A stretch of 64,000 nt of DNA, taken from contig CP133958.1 in assembly GCA_036251205.1 (NCBI GenBank), positions 124,001 to 188,000 on the forward strand, in the 5' to 3' direction. Source of the DNA: Orbaceae bacterium BiB (GTDB taxonomy: Bacteria; Pseudomonadota; Gammaproteobacteria; Enterobacterales; Orbaceae). The first letter of the stretch is position 1, and each line of letters starts with the position of its first letter. This document shows positions 18,849 through 29,122 of this stretch, piece by piece. The notes under the pieces are model-generated. The model saw only the letters and a list, made by a program, of their open reading frames with translations, did no database searches and was not told the DNA's origin. A program made the position numbers and the translations under genes.

Positions 18849-19985
18849 ATGCATATTAATAGTACTATTCTAAGTGGTAAGGGAATGTTAAACGAAATCA
18901 ATTCATTAGTTAAAAATAGACATCATGTATTATTTTTAACAGATAAAAATATTATTAATTTAGCTGACGTCAGCAAATTGATTAAAAATATTCAAGATAT
19001 AGCACCCGTATTTACCCTGATTGATGATATTCCTCCAGAGCCAAGCCATCATGATGTCACGGCTTTATTAACAAAAATGAAGATATCTAATGCCGACTTA
19101 GTGATTGGTATTGGTGGTGGTAGTGTTTTAGATGTAGCTAAATTAGTTTCTGTTTTATGTGTTAAAGAGGCTGATATTACCTTAGAACAGTTATTAAATG
19201 GTGATAAACCGACTAAACGTTGTACATCATTACTTATTCCGACAACTGCCGGAACCGGATCGGAAGCTACGCCAAATGCAATCTTAGCCATTCCAGAAAA
19301 AGAGACCAAACAAGGTATTATTTCACCTGTTATGTTACCTGATTATGTCTGCTTAGTACCAGAGTTAACGACTTCAATGCCAAAACATATTGCAGCATCA
19401 ACGGGAATTGATGCGTTATGTCATTTAATTGAATGCTTTACGGCAACCATTTCGAATCCTGTTGGTGATAATTACGCATTAATTGGTATGCAGAAATTAT
19501 TTAATTCTCTAGAAAGATCAACTCGAGATAAGAGTGATATTGAAGCCAAACTTACTATGCTTTGGGCATCTTATTATGGTGGTGCCGCGATTGCACATGC
19601 CGGTACTCATTTAGTTCATGCAATGTCTTATCCTTTAGGTGGTAAATATCATATTCCGCACGGTATTGCCAACGCTATTTTATTAGTACCTTGTATGGCT
19701 TTTATTAGAGATGCTGTTGTGGATAAATTTGCACAGGCCTATGACTTGCTTCCTGATGCCGTGTTAACACTAACGGCGGAAGAAAAGTCCTACGCTTTAG
19801 TTGAGTATTTTAAACAATTAGTTCAACGATTAGAGCTGCCATCTAAACTTCAAGAACTAAATATCGATCCGAAAGATTTACCATACCTTGTTGAGGGAGC
19901 TTTAGAGGTAAAACGTTTAATGAATAATGTTCCTAAAAAAGTCAGTAAAGACGATGTATTAGCAATGTATCAATCACTTTTATAG
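18849..19985 (+). CDS. Iron-containing (group III) alcohol dehydrogenase
   Basis: About 378 residues. Nucleotide-binding GIGGGSVLDVAKL, PTTAGTGSEATPNA, the metal-ligand region STGIDALCHLIECF and HGIANAILL mark the family. These enzymes usually reduce aldehydes to alcohols with NAD(P)H. It is the first gene of the plus-strand catabolic unit, directly before a pyruvate-type aldolase, so its likely substrate is the aldehyde released by that aldolase (inference). ATG at 18849 is preferred over an upstream TTG because AAGG lies about ten bases before it and the protein then begins like the family. Confidence 0.87.
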   Translation: MHINSTILSGKGMLNEINSLVKNRHHVLFLTDKNIINLADVSKLIKNIQDIAPVFTLIDDIPPEPSHHDVTALLTKMKISNADLVIGIGGGSVLDVAKLVSVLCVKEADITLEQLLNGDKPTKRCTSLLIPTTAGTGSEATPNAILAIPEKETKQGIISPVMLPDYVCLVPELTTSMPKHIAASTGIDALCHLIECFTATISNPVGDNYALIGMQKLFNSLERSTRDKSDIEAKLTMLWASYYGGAAIAHAGTHLVHAMSYPLGGKYHIPHGIANAILLVPCMAFIRDAVVDKFAQAYDLLPDAVLTLTAEEKSYALVEYFKQLVQRLELPSKLQELNIDPKDLPYLVEGALEVKRLMNNVPKKVSKDDVLAMYQSLL

Positions 19986-20022
19986 CTAGCCATTTTAACA
20001 AAATAGTAGAGGGGTTTTAATA

Positions 20023-20901
20023 ATGAGTAAGAAAATTGAGGGGGTATTAACCGCGATTGTTACAACATTTGATGATAATGGTGATTTTTGTCCTAAACGA
20101 ATGCGGAAACAGGTTCAGCGTCAGCTTAGCAATGGCAATAGCATTTTTTGTAATGGTACCAATGGGGAGTTTTTTGTTTTAAATACTAAAGAGAAGCTTG
20201 CTGTAACCGAAACTTGTGTTGATGAAGTTGCTGGCAAAGCACCAGTGATGGCGCATATTGGTGAGATCTCAACACGAGAAACGATAAAATTAGGAAAAGA
20301 GATTCAAAAATTAGGTGTTGATGCCGTTTCAGTGATTGCTCCTTATTTTATTCCTTTAAAACAAGAAGAACTGATTGTTCACTACACCAAAATTGCTGAT
20401 GCGCTAACGGTACCGGTGTTTTTGTATAACATTCCCGCAAGAACCGGTAATACTATCCTGCCTGAAACTGCCGCTAAATTAGGTGAGCATCCCAATATTT
20501 TAGGTATTAAGGATAGTGCAGGTAGTTATGAAAGTCTAAAAGGATTCCTTGATGTAGCCAATAAAATGGATGATTTTGATGTGTTAACTGGGCCTGATTC
20601 TTTGATTTATCAGGGGTTTATTGACGGATGCATCGGATCCATTTCTGGGCTTGCTAATGTAGCACCCGCTAAAATTAATGCTATCTGGAAAAATTTTAAG
20701 GCTGGCAATCTTGAACAATCTAAAGCCGCCCAAGATGCTGTTGGCGATTTGCGTAAAAATTTGTATACCACCGTATTCTCTCCTGCCGCAGTCAAAAAAG
20801 CATTAACCATCATGGGAGAAGAGGTTGGTGTAAGTCGCTATCCGATTGAATTTTCCAATAAAGATATTGCAGCAATTAAAGATATTGTTAGCAAGCTATA
20901 G
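20023..20901 (+). CDS. DapA/NanA-family class I aldolase (2-keto-3-deoxy acid aldolase)
   Basis: A 292-residue TIM-barrel lyase of the dihydrodipicolinate synthase/N-acetylneuraminate lyase superfamily. The Schiff-base lysine is Lys163 (ILGIKDSAG), the catalytic tyrosine Tyr135 (LYNIPARTG), and the carboxylate-binding loop is GTNGEF (45-50). These enzymes cleave or form 2-keto-3-deoxy acids using pyruvate. A DapA role is unlikely because it sits with catabolic genes. Between dehydrogenase and symporter genes and next to a C4-acid kinase/PdxA2 pair, cleavage to pyruvate plus a C4 aldehyde is the most coherent proposal. Sialate lyase or another ulosonate aldolase are alternatives. Confidence 0.87.
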   Translation: MSKKIEGVLTAIVTTFDDNGDFCPKRMRKQVQRQLSNGNSIFCNGTNGEFFVLNTKEKLAVTETCVDEVAGKAPVMAHIGEISTRETIKLGKEIQKLGVDAVSVIAPYFIPLKQEELIVHYTKIADALTVPVFLYNIPARTGNTILPETAAKLGEHPNILGIKDSAGSYESLKGFLDVANKMDDFDVLTGPDSLIYQGFIDGCIGSISGLANVAPAKINAIWKNFKAGNLEQSKAAQDAVGDLRKNLYTTVFSPAAVKKALTIMGEEVGVSRYPIEFSNKDIAAIKDIVSKL

Positions 20902-20936
20902 TTTAATTCCATTAAAAATAAAAAAGGTAAAACAAT

Positions 20937-22337
20937 ATGCATTATTTTGGTACTATTGATACGATAATTATTGTGAGTATTGTCGTGATATATATCCTTT
21001 TAACATCGGCAATGACCTATTTTTTAAGAAGTAAAAATAATAGTGATTTTATGGAGGGCTCAAGAGCCGTCCCGGCAATTGTTGTCGGAATTTTATTAAT
21101 GACGGAATATATTGGTGCTAAATCAACAATTGGTACCGCACAGTCCGCATTTGATAATGGTATTGCCGCCTCATGGTCGGTGATTGGAGCAGCAATTGGT
21201 TTTCCTTTATTTGGATTTATTTTAGTTAAAAAGATCTACAATACTGGTGAAATTACTATTTCTGCAGCGATCGCACAAAAATACGGTAATTCGACTAAAA
21301 ATCTGATCTCATTAATTATGATCTATGCATTAATTTTGGTTAATGTGGGTAACTATATTAGTGGCGCTGCCGCAATCTCTACTGTTTTACAAGTTTCATT
21401 ACCTGTTGCTGCATTTATTACTGCGATTGTAAGTACCTTCTATTTTACATTTGGTGGACTTAAGGGCGTAGCCTATGTCACGATTATTCATAGCTCAGTA
21501 AAATACTTTGGTGTATTATTTATTTTAGGAACAGCGCTTTATTTGACAGGTGGTTTTACACCAATGATTGAAAGTATGCCACCTCATTATTGGACGTGGG
21601 ATGGTTCAATTGGTGCAAGTACTATTTTTGCCTGGTTAATTGGAACAATCGGTTCAATTTTTTGTACACAATTTGTTATCCAAGCGATCTCTTCAACAAA
21701 AGATGCCAAATCAGCAAAACGCGCATGTTGGTATGCATTCTTCTTCTGTATGCCGATAGCCATAGCGATTGCGATTATTGGTGTATGTGCTAAATTTCTC
21801 CATCCTGATATTCCTAGCCTTTATGCTTTACCAGTATTTATTCAGGATATGAATCCTTTTATGGCTGGAGTTATTACCACATCTTTAGTTGCTTCAATCT
21901 TTATTAGTGTCAGTACTGTAGCTCTGGCTATTGCCTCGCTGATTGTGAAAGATTTTTATGTTCCTTATTGCAAACCAACACCAGAAAAAGAGTTTAAGGC
22001 AACAAAAGTGATCTCAGTCATTGTAGGATTTGCACCACTATTATTGGTATTAGTTTTCCCGGAAGTATTGAAATTATCTTTCTTTACTCGTGCTATTCGT
22101 CTATCAATTACTATTGTCGCGATGATTGCATTTTATCTGCCATTTTTAAATAGTACTCGTGCAGCTAATATGGCACTGGTTGGTGCGGCATTTATTACAT
22201 CACTCTGGTTCTATTTAGGTGATCCATTAGGTATTAACAATATGTATATTGCACTCGTTTCGCCGGCATTGATTATGGTGTTAGATCGAGTATTTATCAG
22301 TCCATTTATCAAAAACAAACCAAAAGCCGAAGCTTAA
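20937..22337 (+). CDS. Sodium:solute symporter (SSS family)
   Basis: A 466-residue membrane protein with about 13 helices in the SSS arrangement (YFLRSKNNSDFMEGSRAVP after helix 1; TEYIGAKSTIGTAQSA in helix 2). It would take up the substrate of the pathway with sodium. SSS members include sialic acid transporters (SiaT), which fits the downstream sialidase-like and NanQ-like genes, but the substrate cannot be assigned from sequence alone. It lies 35 bp after the aldolase gene and 15 bp before the Asp-box gene, in one operon. Confidence 0.87.
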   Translation: MHYFGTIDTIIIVSIVVIYILLTSAMTYFLRSKNNSDFMEGSRAVPAIVVGILLMTEYIGAKSTIGTAQSAFDNGIAASWSVIGAAIGFPLFGFILVKKIYNTGEITISAAIAQKYGNSTKNLISLIMIYALILVNVGNYISGAAAISTVLQVSLPVAAFITAIVSTFYFTFGGLKGVAYVTIIHSSVKYFGVLFILGTALYLTGGFTPMIESMPPHYWTWDGSIGASTIFAWLIGTIGSIFCTQFVIQAISSTKDAKSAKRACWYAFFFCMPIAIAIAIIGVCAKFLHPDIPSLYALPVFIQDMNPFMAGVITTSLVASIFISVSTVALAIASLIVKDFYVPYCKPTPEKEFKATKVISVIVGFAPLLLVLVFPEVLKLSFFTRAIRLSITIVAMIAFYLPFLNSTRAANMALVGAAFITSLWFYLGDPLGINNMYIALVSPALIMVLDRVFISPFIKNKPKAEA

Positions 22338-22352
22338 TCAGGAGACAGTGAA

Positions 22353-23534
22353 ATGACAGATATTAAATTAGATTGTAATGGAAAATTGACGAATAATATC
22401 CATGACCATGCTCGTATTGATGCTTATTTACCGACAGGCTGCGTACAAAATCATGCTGCAAATTTATTACAGCTACCAGATGGTGATTTACTGTGTACCT
22501 GGTTTGGTGGGACACAAGAAGGAATTGCTGATATTTCCGCATATTATTCAAGATTGAAAAAAGGCAGTAATACCTGGACTGCTGCGGTTAAATTATCTGA
22601 TGATTCGACTCGCTCAGAACAAAACCCACTGTTTTTCTTAGATCCTGATAATGTGTTGTGGATTCTTTATACTGCTCAAATCTCAGGTAATCAAGATACT
22701 GCGATTGTGCGTTATCGGCAGTCTAAAGATTTTGGTGAAACATGGGGGCCGATTAAAACGTTATTGGAAGATCCAACAAAAGGTATCTTTATTCGCCAGC
22801 CAATAACAGTTATGCCAAATGGTGATTGGTTGTTACCTGTTTTTTATTGTATTGCCAAACCAGGTGAAAAATGGGTTGGTAGTTATGATACCAGTGGGGT
22901 GATGATCTCTAAAGATAAAGGTAAAACGTGGCAAAATATAGATGTACCAAATAGTGTTGGTTGCGTCCATATGAATATTGTTATGTTAAAAGATGATAGT
23001 TTATATGCTGTGTTTCGTAGTCGTTGGGCTGATTATATTTATGAGAGCCGATCTATTGATGGTGGATATACATGGAGTGAACCTACCGCAACAACGTTAC
23101 CGAATAATAACTCCTCAATTCAAGCGACAGTTCTTGATAATGGTCATATCGCATTGGTATTTAATAACTCCAGTGCTAAAGATGCAAAAGAGCGTCGGAT
23201 CTCGCTTTATGATGAAATAGAAGATGAGAGTAGTGCTAATAAAAAAGAAGCTGAAATTCTTGTGGGGCAACGAAATGCTTTTTGGGGAGCACCCCGTGCA
23301 CCAATGTCACTGGCTATTTCAACGGATAATGGCAAAACATGGCCGTTTATTCGTAATCTAGATGAGGGTGATGGCTATTGTATGTCTAATAACTCTAAAG
23401 ATCAGCTTAACCGAGAGTTTTCCTACCCGAGTATTAAACAGGGGTTAGATGGTAAGTTACATATTGCTTACACCTATTTTAGGATGGCAATTAAATATGT
23501 CTATGTTGATGAAGATTGGGTCAAACAGTCCTAA
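22353..23534 (+). CDS. Asp-box (BNR) sialidase-superfamily protein, no signal peptide
   Basis: 393 residues with a six-bladed propeller pattern. Four Asp-boxes of the form SxDxGxTW are present: SKDFGETW (124-131), SKDKGKTW (186-193), SIDGGYTW (234-241) and STDNGKTW (323-330). The N-terminus is polar, with no signal peptide or lipobox, so it is predicted cytoplasmic. No FRIP/YRIP arginine motif typical of GH33 sialidases is visible near the N-terminus, so it may be another glycoside hydrolase or a hydrolase/isomerase of an ulosonic acid. Its operon position after the symporter implies action on an imported substrate. Confidence 0.75.
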   Translation: MTDIKLDCNGKLTNNIHDHARIDAYLPTGCVQNHAANLLQLPDGDLLCTWFGGTQEGIADISAYYSRLKKGSNTWTAAVKLSDDSTRSEQNPLFFLDPDNVLWILYTAQISGNQDTAIVRYRQSKDFGETWGPIKTLLEDPTKGIFIRQPITVMPNGDWLLPVFYCIAKPGEKWVGSYDTSGVMISKDKGKTWQNIDVPNSVGCVHMNIVMLKDDSLYAVFRSRWADYIYESRSIDGGYTWSEPTATTLPNNNSSIQATVLDNGHIALVFNNSSAKDAKERRISLYDEIEDESSANKKEAEILVGQRNAFWGAPRAPMSLAISTDNGKTWPFIRNLDEGDGYCMSNNSKDQLNREFSYPSIKQGLDGKLHIAYTYFRMAIKYVYVDEDWVKQS

Positions 23535-23589
23535 TCAAATACATAATAAATGTTGATATTAAGAGAAATATCTTCGGATTATTACTCTA

Positions 23590-23627
23590 TAGATAGTAGG
23601 GCGAAGCCCTACAAATCTCTATTTTTT
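23590..23627 (+). terminator. Terminator-like hairpin between sialidase-like and nanQ-like genes
   Basis: GTAGGGC (23596-23602), loop GAA, GCCCTAC (23606-23612), flanked by AGAT/ATCT that may extend the stem, then TATTTTTTAG. It probably causes partial termination inside the operon, reducing the two distal genes, unless they have their own promoter in the 152-bp gap. Confidence 0.5.
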
Positions 23628-23653
23628 AGCTACCTACAGTAGTGATGAAGTAG

Positions 23654-24151
<498 letters not shown>

Positions 24152-24220
24152 CATAACAGAATGTTAGAGCATTATCATTTTAATGTGAGTGATGGTTAAT
24201 CAGGTATAAGGGAAATTATA

Positions 24221-24913
24221 ATGGAGCATAAGCTGCAGGTCAAAAAGGCGTTAGTCAGTGGAGCAAGTTCTGGGATAGGGTTATCTATTGTAAAACATCT
24301 GCTTAAACTGGGGTGGATGGTTACCGCATTAAGCCGTAATAGACCTGATTTAGAACATGATAACCTGACCTTTATTGCTATTGATTTATCTCAAGACGAT
24401 TTTCGTCATGAGTTAACCGGATTATCAGGGTTTGACGCCATTATTTGTGCTGCAGGGATGATGAAAACTGATCCTATTGCTACTTTACAACCTAAAGATG
24501 GCGAATTGATGTGGCGATTACATGTTCTTGCCCCGATACAAATCGTCAATACATTAGTGCCAAGTATGAAAGATAAAGGGAGAATTATTTTAATTGGTAG
24601 TCGTACTGCAAATGGTGCAGCTAATCGTAGTCAGTATGCCGCATCAAAATCAGCATTGATTGGCTTATCTCGTTCATGGGCGATAGAATTACTACCACGT
24701 CATATCACGGTTAATATTATTTCTCCTGGTGCAACAGAAACACCTATGCTTTTAAATCCAGCTCGTAAAATGACCCCTCCAAAAGTTCCACCAATGGGAC
24801 GTTTTATCCAACCGATTGAGATAGCTGGAACTGTTGAGTTTTTATTGTCAGACTATGCCATGTCAATAACAGGTCAAAATATTGTGATATGTGGTGGGGG
24901 ATCTTTGTCGTAA
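24221..24913 (+). CDS. Short-chain dehydrogenase/reductase
   Basis: A 230-residue SDR with the Rossmann motif SGASSGIGLSI (residues 14-24), an NAG-type motif written as CAAGMM, the catalytic serine in LIGSRTANG, the YAASK active-site tyrosine and lysine, and SPGATETPM. The closing INGQN/GG pattern (TGQNIVICGGG) is typical. Substrate unknown. Last gene of the plus-strand island, it could oxidise or reduce a hydroxyl of the sugar acid or act on the C4 product. AAGGGA precedes the ATG; a strong terminator follows the stop. Confidence 0.82.
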   Translation: MEHKLQVKKALVSGASSGIGLSIVKHLLKLGWMVTALSRNRPDLEHDNLTFIAIDLSQDDFRHELTGLSGFDAIICAAGMMKTDPIATLQPKDGELMWRLHVLAPIQIVNTLVPSMKDKGRIILIGSRTANGAANRSQYAASKSALIGLSRSWAIELLPRHITVNIISPGATETPMLLNPARKMTPPKVPPMGRFIQPIEIAGTVEFLLSDYAMSITGQNIVICGGGSLS

Positions 24914-24920
24914 ATAGTTA

Positions 24921-24950
24921 AATACGGCATAGGGTATGCCGTATTTTTTT
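24921..24950 (+). terminator. Intrinsic terminator at the end of the acid-sugar island
   Basis: AATACGGCATA (24921-24931), loop GGG, TATGCCGTATT (24935-24945) and a T-run to 24950. A textbook terminator for the plus-strand operon. Confidence 0.9.
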
Positions 24951-24954
24951 ATAA

Positions 24955-26829
24955 TTACTTAATTAACAATTTATTCATTCGTAAAATAAATTGGCTTGGA
25001 TCATTTAATGAACCTTTTTCAGCAAGTAATGCCTGATCAAGTAATAGTTCAATCCAATCTTTAAAATTCGCTTCATCTTGTGTATCAGCAGCTTGTTTTA
25101 CTAACTGATGGTCCGGATTAAGTTCAAAAGTATATTTCACATCAGGTACTTTTTGTCCAGCTGCTGCAAATAATTTTGCCATCTGAGTTGTCATCTCATC
25201 GGCAGCAGTTGTTACTATTGCTGGCGTATCTGTTAGACGATGTGTTAATTTAACCTCTTTAACTTTATCTCCAAGCACTGTTTTAACGCGTTCAATGAAC
25301 GGTTCTAGCTCTTTCTCTGCCTGTTTTTGCTCTTCAGTTTCTTGGTCAGCTAATTTTTCAATTGATTCATCCGATTTACTAACTGATTGGAAAGATTTAC
25401 CTTCAAATTCAGTTAAGTTACTCATCATCCACTCATCAATACGATCTGACAATAATAGAACCTCAATGCCTTTTTTACGGAAAAGCTCTAAATGAGGGCT
25501 ATTTTTGGCTGCATTATAGCTATCGGCTGTAATGTAATAGATCTTCTCTTGGCCTTCTTGCATACGGCTAAGGTAATCATCTAATGAAACCGTTTGTGCA
25601 TCGCTATCGCTATGTGTTGAAGCAAAACGTAATAATTTACTAATTGTATCTTTATTAGTAAAATCTTCACCGGTACCTTCTTTTAACACTAAACCAAACT
25701 CATTCCAGAACTGTAAGTATTGTTCACTATCATCTTTCGCGAGTTTTTCTAGCATCTGTAATACACGTTTTGTACAAGCATTACGTAAATTTTGTGTTAC
25801 TTTGCTATCTTGTAAAATTTCACGAGAAACATTTAATGGTAGATCATTAGAATCAATCAAACCTTTAACAAAACGAAGATAATTAGGCATAAATTGCTCA
25901 GCATCATCCATAATAAAGACGCGCTGTACATACAGTTTTAAACCATGTTTATGATCACGATTCCACATATCCCAAGGCGCTTTTGATGGAATATATAGCA
26001 AGCTAGTATACTCTTGTTTACCTTCTACGCGGTTATGGCTCCAACTTAACGGATCGGCAAAGTCGTGCGATAAATGTTTATAAAACTCTTTATACTCTTC
26101 ATCAGTAATTTCATTACGGCTACGTGTCCATAATGCTTGAGCTTTATTGATTTTTTCCCATTTTGTTTCTTTTGTCTCTTCATCCGTTGTTTGTAATTCA
26201 ACTGGTAATGAAATATGATCGGCATATTTACTGATAATAGAGCGTACTCGCCAGTCATCTAAAAACTCTTTATCTTCTTCTTTTAAATGAAGAGTAATTT
26301 CTGTACCACGAGTCTCTTTCGTATAATCAGAAATGGTGTATTCACCTTCACCGGCGGATTCCCAGACGACAGCTTCATCCGCTTTAGCTGTTGCGGATCT
26401 GGTTTTTACTGTTACTTTATCAGCAACAATAAATGAAGAGTAAAAACCGACACCAAATTGCCCAATTAATTGACTATCTTTCGCTTGATCGCTACCAATT
26501 GATTCTAGAAACGCTTTAGTACCTGATTTTGCAATTGTACCAAGATTTTCAATCGCTTCTTCACGGGTCATACCAATACCATTATCGGCAATGGTTAATG
26601 TTCCTGCATCTTTATCAATCCAAATTTTTACGCCTAGCTCTGCATCACCAGCATAAAGATCTGGATTTTCTAATGCTTTAAAACGTAATTTATCTGCCGC
26701 ATCAGATGCGTTTGAAATGAGTTCTCTTAAAAAGATCTCTTTATTTGAATAAAGAGAGTGAATCATTAAGTGAAGTAATTGTTTAACTTCTGATTGAAAT
26801 CCACGAGTTTCAGTTCCTTGTTGACTCAT
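24955..26829 (-). CDS. htpG: Chaperone HtpG (Hsp90)
   Basis: A 624-residue bacterial Hsp90, full length. The N-terminal GHKL ATPase has [25 protein letters not shown] and the lid motif [11 protein letters not shown]. The middle domain has the client/ATPase segment [21 protein letters not shown] and [18 protein letters not shown], and the C-terminal dimerisation domain ends in MNKLLIK. It assists folding of stress-labile proteins with DnaK. A sigma-32-like promoter lies upstream. It is transcribed convergently with the acid-sugar island and is not part of it. Confidence 0.97.
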   Translation of the reverse strand: MSQQGTETRGFQSEVKQLLHLMIHSLYSNKEIFLRELISNASDAADKLRFKALENPDLYAGDAELGVKIWIDKDAGTLTIADNGIGMTREEAIENLGTIAKSGTKAFLESIGSDQAKDSQLIGQFGVGFYSSFIVADKVTVKTRSATAKADEAVVWESAGEGEYTISDYTKETRGTEITLHLKEEDKEFLDDWRVRSIISKYADHISLPVELQTTDEETKETKWEKINKAQALWTRSRNEITDEEYKEFYKHLSHDFADPLSWSHNRVEGKQEYTSLLYIPSKAPWDMWNRDHKHGLKLYVQRVFIMDDAEQFMPNYLRFVKGLIDSNDLPLNVSREILQDSKVTQNLRNACTKRVLQMLEKLAKDDSEQYLQFWNEFGLVLKEGTGEDFTNKDTISKLLRFASTHSDSDAQTVSLDDYLSRMQEGQEKIYYITADSYNAAKNSPHLELFRKKGIEVLLLSDRIDEWMMSNLTEFEGKSFQSVSKSDESIEKLADQETEEQKQAEKELEPFIERVKTVLGDKVKEVKLTHRLTDTPAIVTTAADEMTTQMAKLFAAAGQKVPDVKYTFELNPDHQLVKQAADTQDEANFKDWIELLLDQALLAEKGSLNDPSQFILRMNKLLIK

Positions 26830-26879
26830 TGATTAGCCCCTTTTTAATGTCTTATTAAATAAATTAAATTATGTTTACA

Positions 26880-26908
26880 TATATAGGAGTAAAAAAATGA
26901 ATTTCAAG
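26880..26908 (-). promoter_or_regulatory. Sigma-32 (heat-shock) type promoter of htpG
   Basis: On the minus strand CTTGAAA (26908-26902) is followed by 14 bases and then CCTATAT, close to the RpoH pattern CTTGAAA / CCCCATNT. It lies about 50-80 bp before the htpG ATG. Confidence 0.6.
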
Positions 26909-27000
26909 GGGCAATCAAAAACAGTTCATGATTATCCATTAATAATGGCTAGGATTCATTTATATTTATTGAATGTGAGAAATAATTTAATGATTTTGAA

Positions 27001-27032
27001 CGATAAAAAGCCCATTTTTAGGGCTTTTATCG
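27001..27032 (-). terminator. Terminator of the ulaR-ulaG unit
   Basis: On the minus strand CGATAAAAGCCC, a seven-base loop and GGGCTTTTTATCG form a stem with one bulge and a T-run, 13 bp past the ulaG stop. Confidence 0.75.
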
Positions 27033-27044
27033 TAATTAAATTGA

Positions 27045-28112
27045 TTATAAAAATGAGCGATATGGTAACTCGGGTTCATCAGTAAAGATATCTCTAAATC
27101 CTCTAAAGTGTTGATAGTGCATACGACCTTTATCAGTTGGGTAAGTATATTTACCGCCCACTTGCCAGAAGAATGGTGCAAATTGATATTGAAGACGATC
27201 TTTTTTCATATTCCATAGAACTTCTATCTCTCTTGGATCACTTTGGAAATTAGCCCAGATATCATGATGGAAAGGAATGACTACTTGTGTATTAAGTGAT
27301 TCAGCTGCACGCAAAATGTCTGCTGAGGTCATTTTATCTGTTACACCACGTGGATTTTCACCATAAGAGAGTAACGCCACATCAATTTTATGATCATTAC
27401 CATGTTTTGCATAATAGTTGGAATAATGAGAGTCGCCAGAGTGATAAAGTGATCCGCCAGTCGTTTCAAATAAATAGTTAACTGCACGATCATCCATCCC
27501 ATCTAAGATTGCTTTATCTGTTGATGAAACACCCGCTGGTAGTGTAACTAAAGAAGTACGATCAAATGAATCAAGTACTTTGATTGTAATGTCACCAACT
27601 TCAATAATATCACCTACTTTAGCAATTATGCAGCGCTCTTTTGGTACTCCCCATTTCATCCAAAGATTTACACACGCTTTTGGACCAATAAACTTAACCT
27701 TGTCACTACAGTTTTGCATAACAGCTGCAGCAACATTAACATCAATATGATCAGCATGATCATGAGTTGCCATAATTGCATCAACTTCTTTTATCGCGAA
27801 CGGATCTAGGACGAATGGGCTGGTTCTTAAATTTGGTTGTAATTCACGTACTCCACCCATTCTCATCATTTGATGTTGCTTATTCATCAATGGATTTGCA
27901 TGCGTTTTTTTACCAGTACCGCACCAGAAATCGACAGATATATTGGTGTTTCCTGCTGATTTTAACCAAATTCCAGTACAACCAAGCCACCACATACTAA
28001 ATGTATTTGGCTTTACTTCTGTGGCTTCAATTTCTTCATTTAGCCAGGTTCCCCATTCAGGAAATGTACTTAAGATCCAAGATTCTCTGGTTATTTCATT
28101 TACTTTACTCAT
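27045..28112 (-). CDS. ulaG: L-ascorbate-6-phosphate lactonase UlaG
   Basis: A 355-residue metallo-beta-lactamase-fold lactonase (E. coli 354) that opens L-ascorbate 6-phosphate to 3-keto-L-gulonate 6-phosphate. The metal motif is [11 protein letters not shown], with further ligands in SGDSHYSN and [10 protein letters not shown]. It is encoded 24 bp after ulaR on the minus strand, divergent from the transporter and downstream enzymes; in E. coli ulaG is also divergent from ulaA, but ulaR is on the far side. Confidence 0.96.
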   Translation of the reverse strand: MSKVNEITRESWILSTFPEWGTWLNEEIEATEVKPNTFSMWWLGCTGIWLKSAGNTNISVDFWCGTGKKTHANPLMNKQHQMMRMGGVRELQPNLRTSPFVLDPFAIKEVDAIMATHDHADHIDVNVAAAVMQNCSDKVKFIGPKACVNLWMKWGVPKERCIIAKVGDIIEVGDITIKVLDSFDRTSLVTLPAGVSSTDKAILDGMDDRAVNYLFETTGGSLYHSGDSHYSNYYAKHGNDHKIDVALLSYGENPRGVTDKMTSADILRAAESLNTQVVIPFHHDIWANFQSDPREIEVLWNMKKDRLQYQFAPFFWQVGGKYTYPTDKGRMHYQHFRGFRDIFTDEPELPYRSFL

Positions 28113-28136
28113 GATCGCATCCTTTTTATTTGATGA

Positions 28137-28898
28137 TTAAACTAGAATAACTTCAACACCCTGATTTTTAATTGCGTTAATGACTTCTTTATTTGCCTGT
28201 TTACCGGTGATCAATATATCGATCTTGGTGGTAGGGCAAAACAGCATACCGGCATTCACTTTACTAACAATTTTTGAGCTATCGACAACAACGACCAACT
28301 TCTCTATTTTTTCTAAAATTTGTTGTTCTGATACGGCAGTCAGAATTTCTTTTTTATAAAGTCCTGCTTCCGTTAATGCTTTTCCACTGGTAAACATCCA
28401 TTTACCCGCATAACTATTAGTCATATCTAATATTGGGTTAAGAATAATATTTTGTGTTTTATTGTAGAGTCCACCCATAATAATCACATTTTCATGATCA
28501 TTTTCAATGAGATAGCAAGCTAATGGGAAATAGTTGGTAATTATCGATAAATTTTTACCACATAGTTCACGTCCAAGTAAAAATGCCGTTGAACCACAGT
28601 TAATGACGACACTTTCATCATCATTACATATTTTGGCAGCACGTAGCGCGATTCGAGCTTTCTCATGATAGTTATCTGTATTTGTTATATCTAATGGGGC
28701 CCAAATCGTTTTTTTCTCTTCAATTCTAACAATACCATTGCGAACTTTTTTTACTTTACCATCTTGATCGAGTTTCGTAATATCACGTCTTGCCGTAGCC
28801 GGAGATATAGAAAAAAGTTCAACCAAATCAGATACTTTAAGCATACCTTTATTATTAACTAACGATATAATTTCATTATGTCTCGTTATTTCGTTCAT
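28137..28898 (-). CDS. ulaR: Ascorbate-utilisation repressor UlaR
   Basis: About 253 residues, DeoR family. The helix-turn-helix signature is SISPATARRDITKLDQDGKVKKVRNG, and the effector domain has VVINCGSTAFLLGRELCGK and VDSSKI. The sequence closely follows E. coli UlaR, which represses ula genes and is relieved by L-ascorbate 6-phosphate. ATG 28898 is preferred: the longer reading from 28979 adds a Lys/Ile-rich tail made of AT-rich promoter sequence and overlaps the first operator copy. Co-transcribed with ulaG. Confidence 0.93.
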   Translation of the reverse strand: MNEITRHNEIISLVNNKGMLKVSDLVELFSISPATARRDITKLDQDGKVKKVRNGIVRIEEKKTIWAPLDITNTDNYHEKARIALRAAKICNDDESVVINCGSTAFLLGRELCGKNLSIITNYFPLACYLIENDHENVIIMGGLYNKTQNIILNPILDMTNSYAGKWMFTSGKALTEAGLYKKEILTAVSEQQILEKIEKLVVVVDSSKIVSKVNAGMLFCPTTKIDILITGKQANKEVINAIKNQGVEVILV

Positions 28899-28927
28899 TT
28901 CCGCACCCATTATTATAAAGTCATAAG

Positions 28928-28953
28928 TAATCATTTTTTGATTTTTTATGATT
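28928..28953. promoter_or_regulatory. UlaR operator candidate, copy 1
   Basis: TAATCATT, three variable bases (TTT), then TGATTTTTTATGATT. The same 23 fixed bases recur at 29123-29148, 195 bp away. This copy is 30 bp before the ulaR start codon, so it would control ulaR-ulaG. Confidence 0.65.
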
Positions 28954-29056
28954 TTAATTTTCATTTTTTTTATTGTCAATCAGATATTGATCTATTTTTA
29001 TTAATAGTTTGATAAATAGAAATATTTTTATAATTTATTGATTTTAAATGAAAAAA

Positions 29057-29070
29057 TTGATCTGTATCAA
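29057..29070. promoter_or_regulatory. Perfect FNR box in the ula divergent region
   Basis: TTGATCTGTATCAA matches the FNR consensus TTGAT-N4-ATCAA exactly. It lies between the two repeated operators and about 75-100 bp upstream of the ulaA promoter candidate, which suggests oxygen-responsive control of ascorbate fermentation. Confidence 0.6.
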
Positions 29071-29122
29071 AAAAATAGATAATAATAAGTTGAAAGGTGA
29101 TCCACTTCAAATAAATCAAAAA

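Noticed and set aside
26897-27085. 62-codon plus-strand frame between htpG and ulaG
   Set aside because: It covers the htpG heat-shock promoter and the ulaG terminator and matches nothing recognisable.
28899-28979. N-terminal extension of UlaR from an upstream ATG
   Set aside because: The added residues are Lys/Ile-rich translation of promoter DNA that contains a repeated operator; the family start fits ATG 28898.
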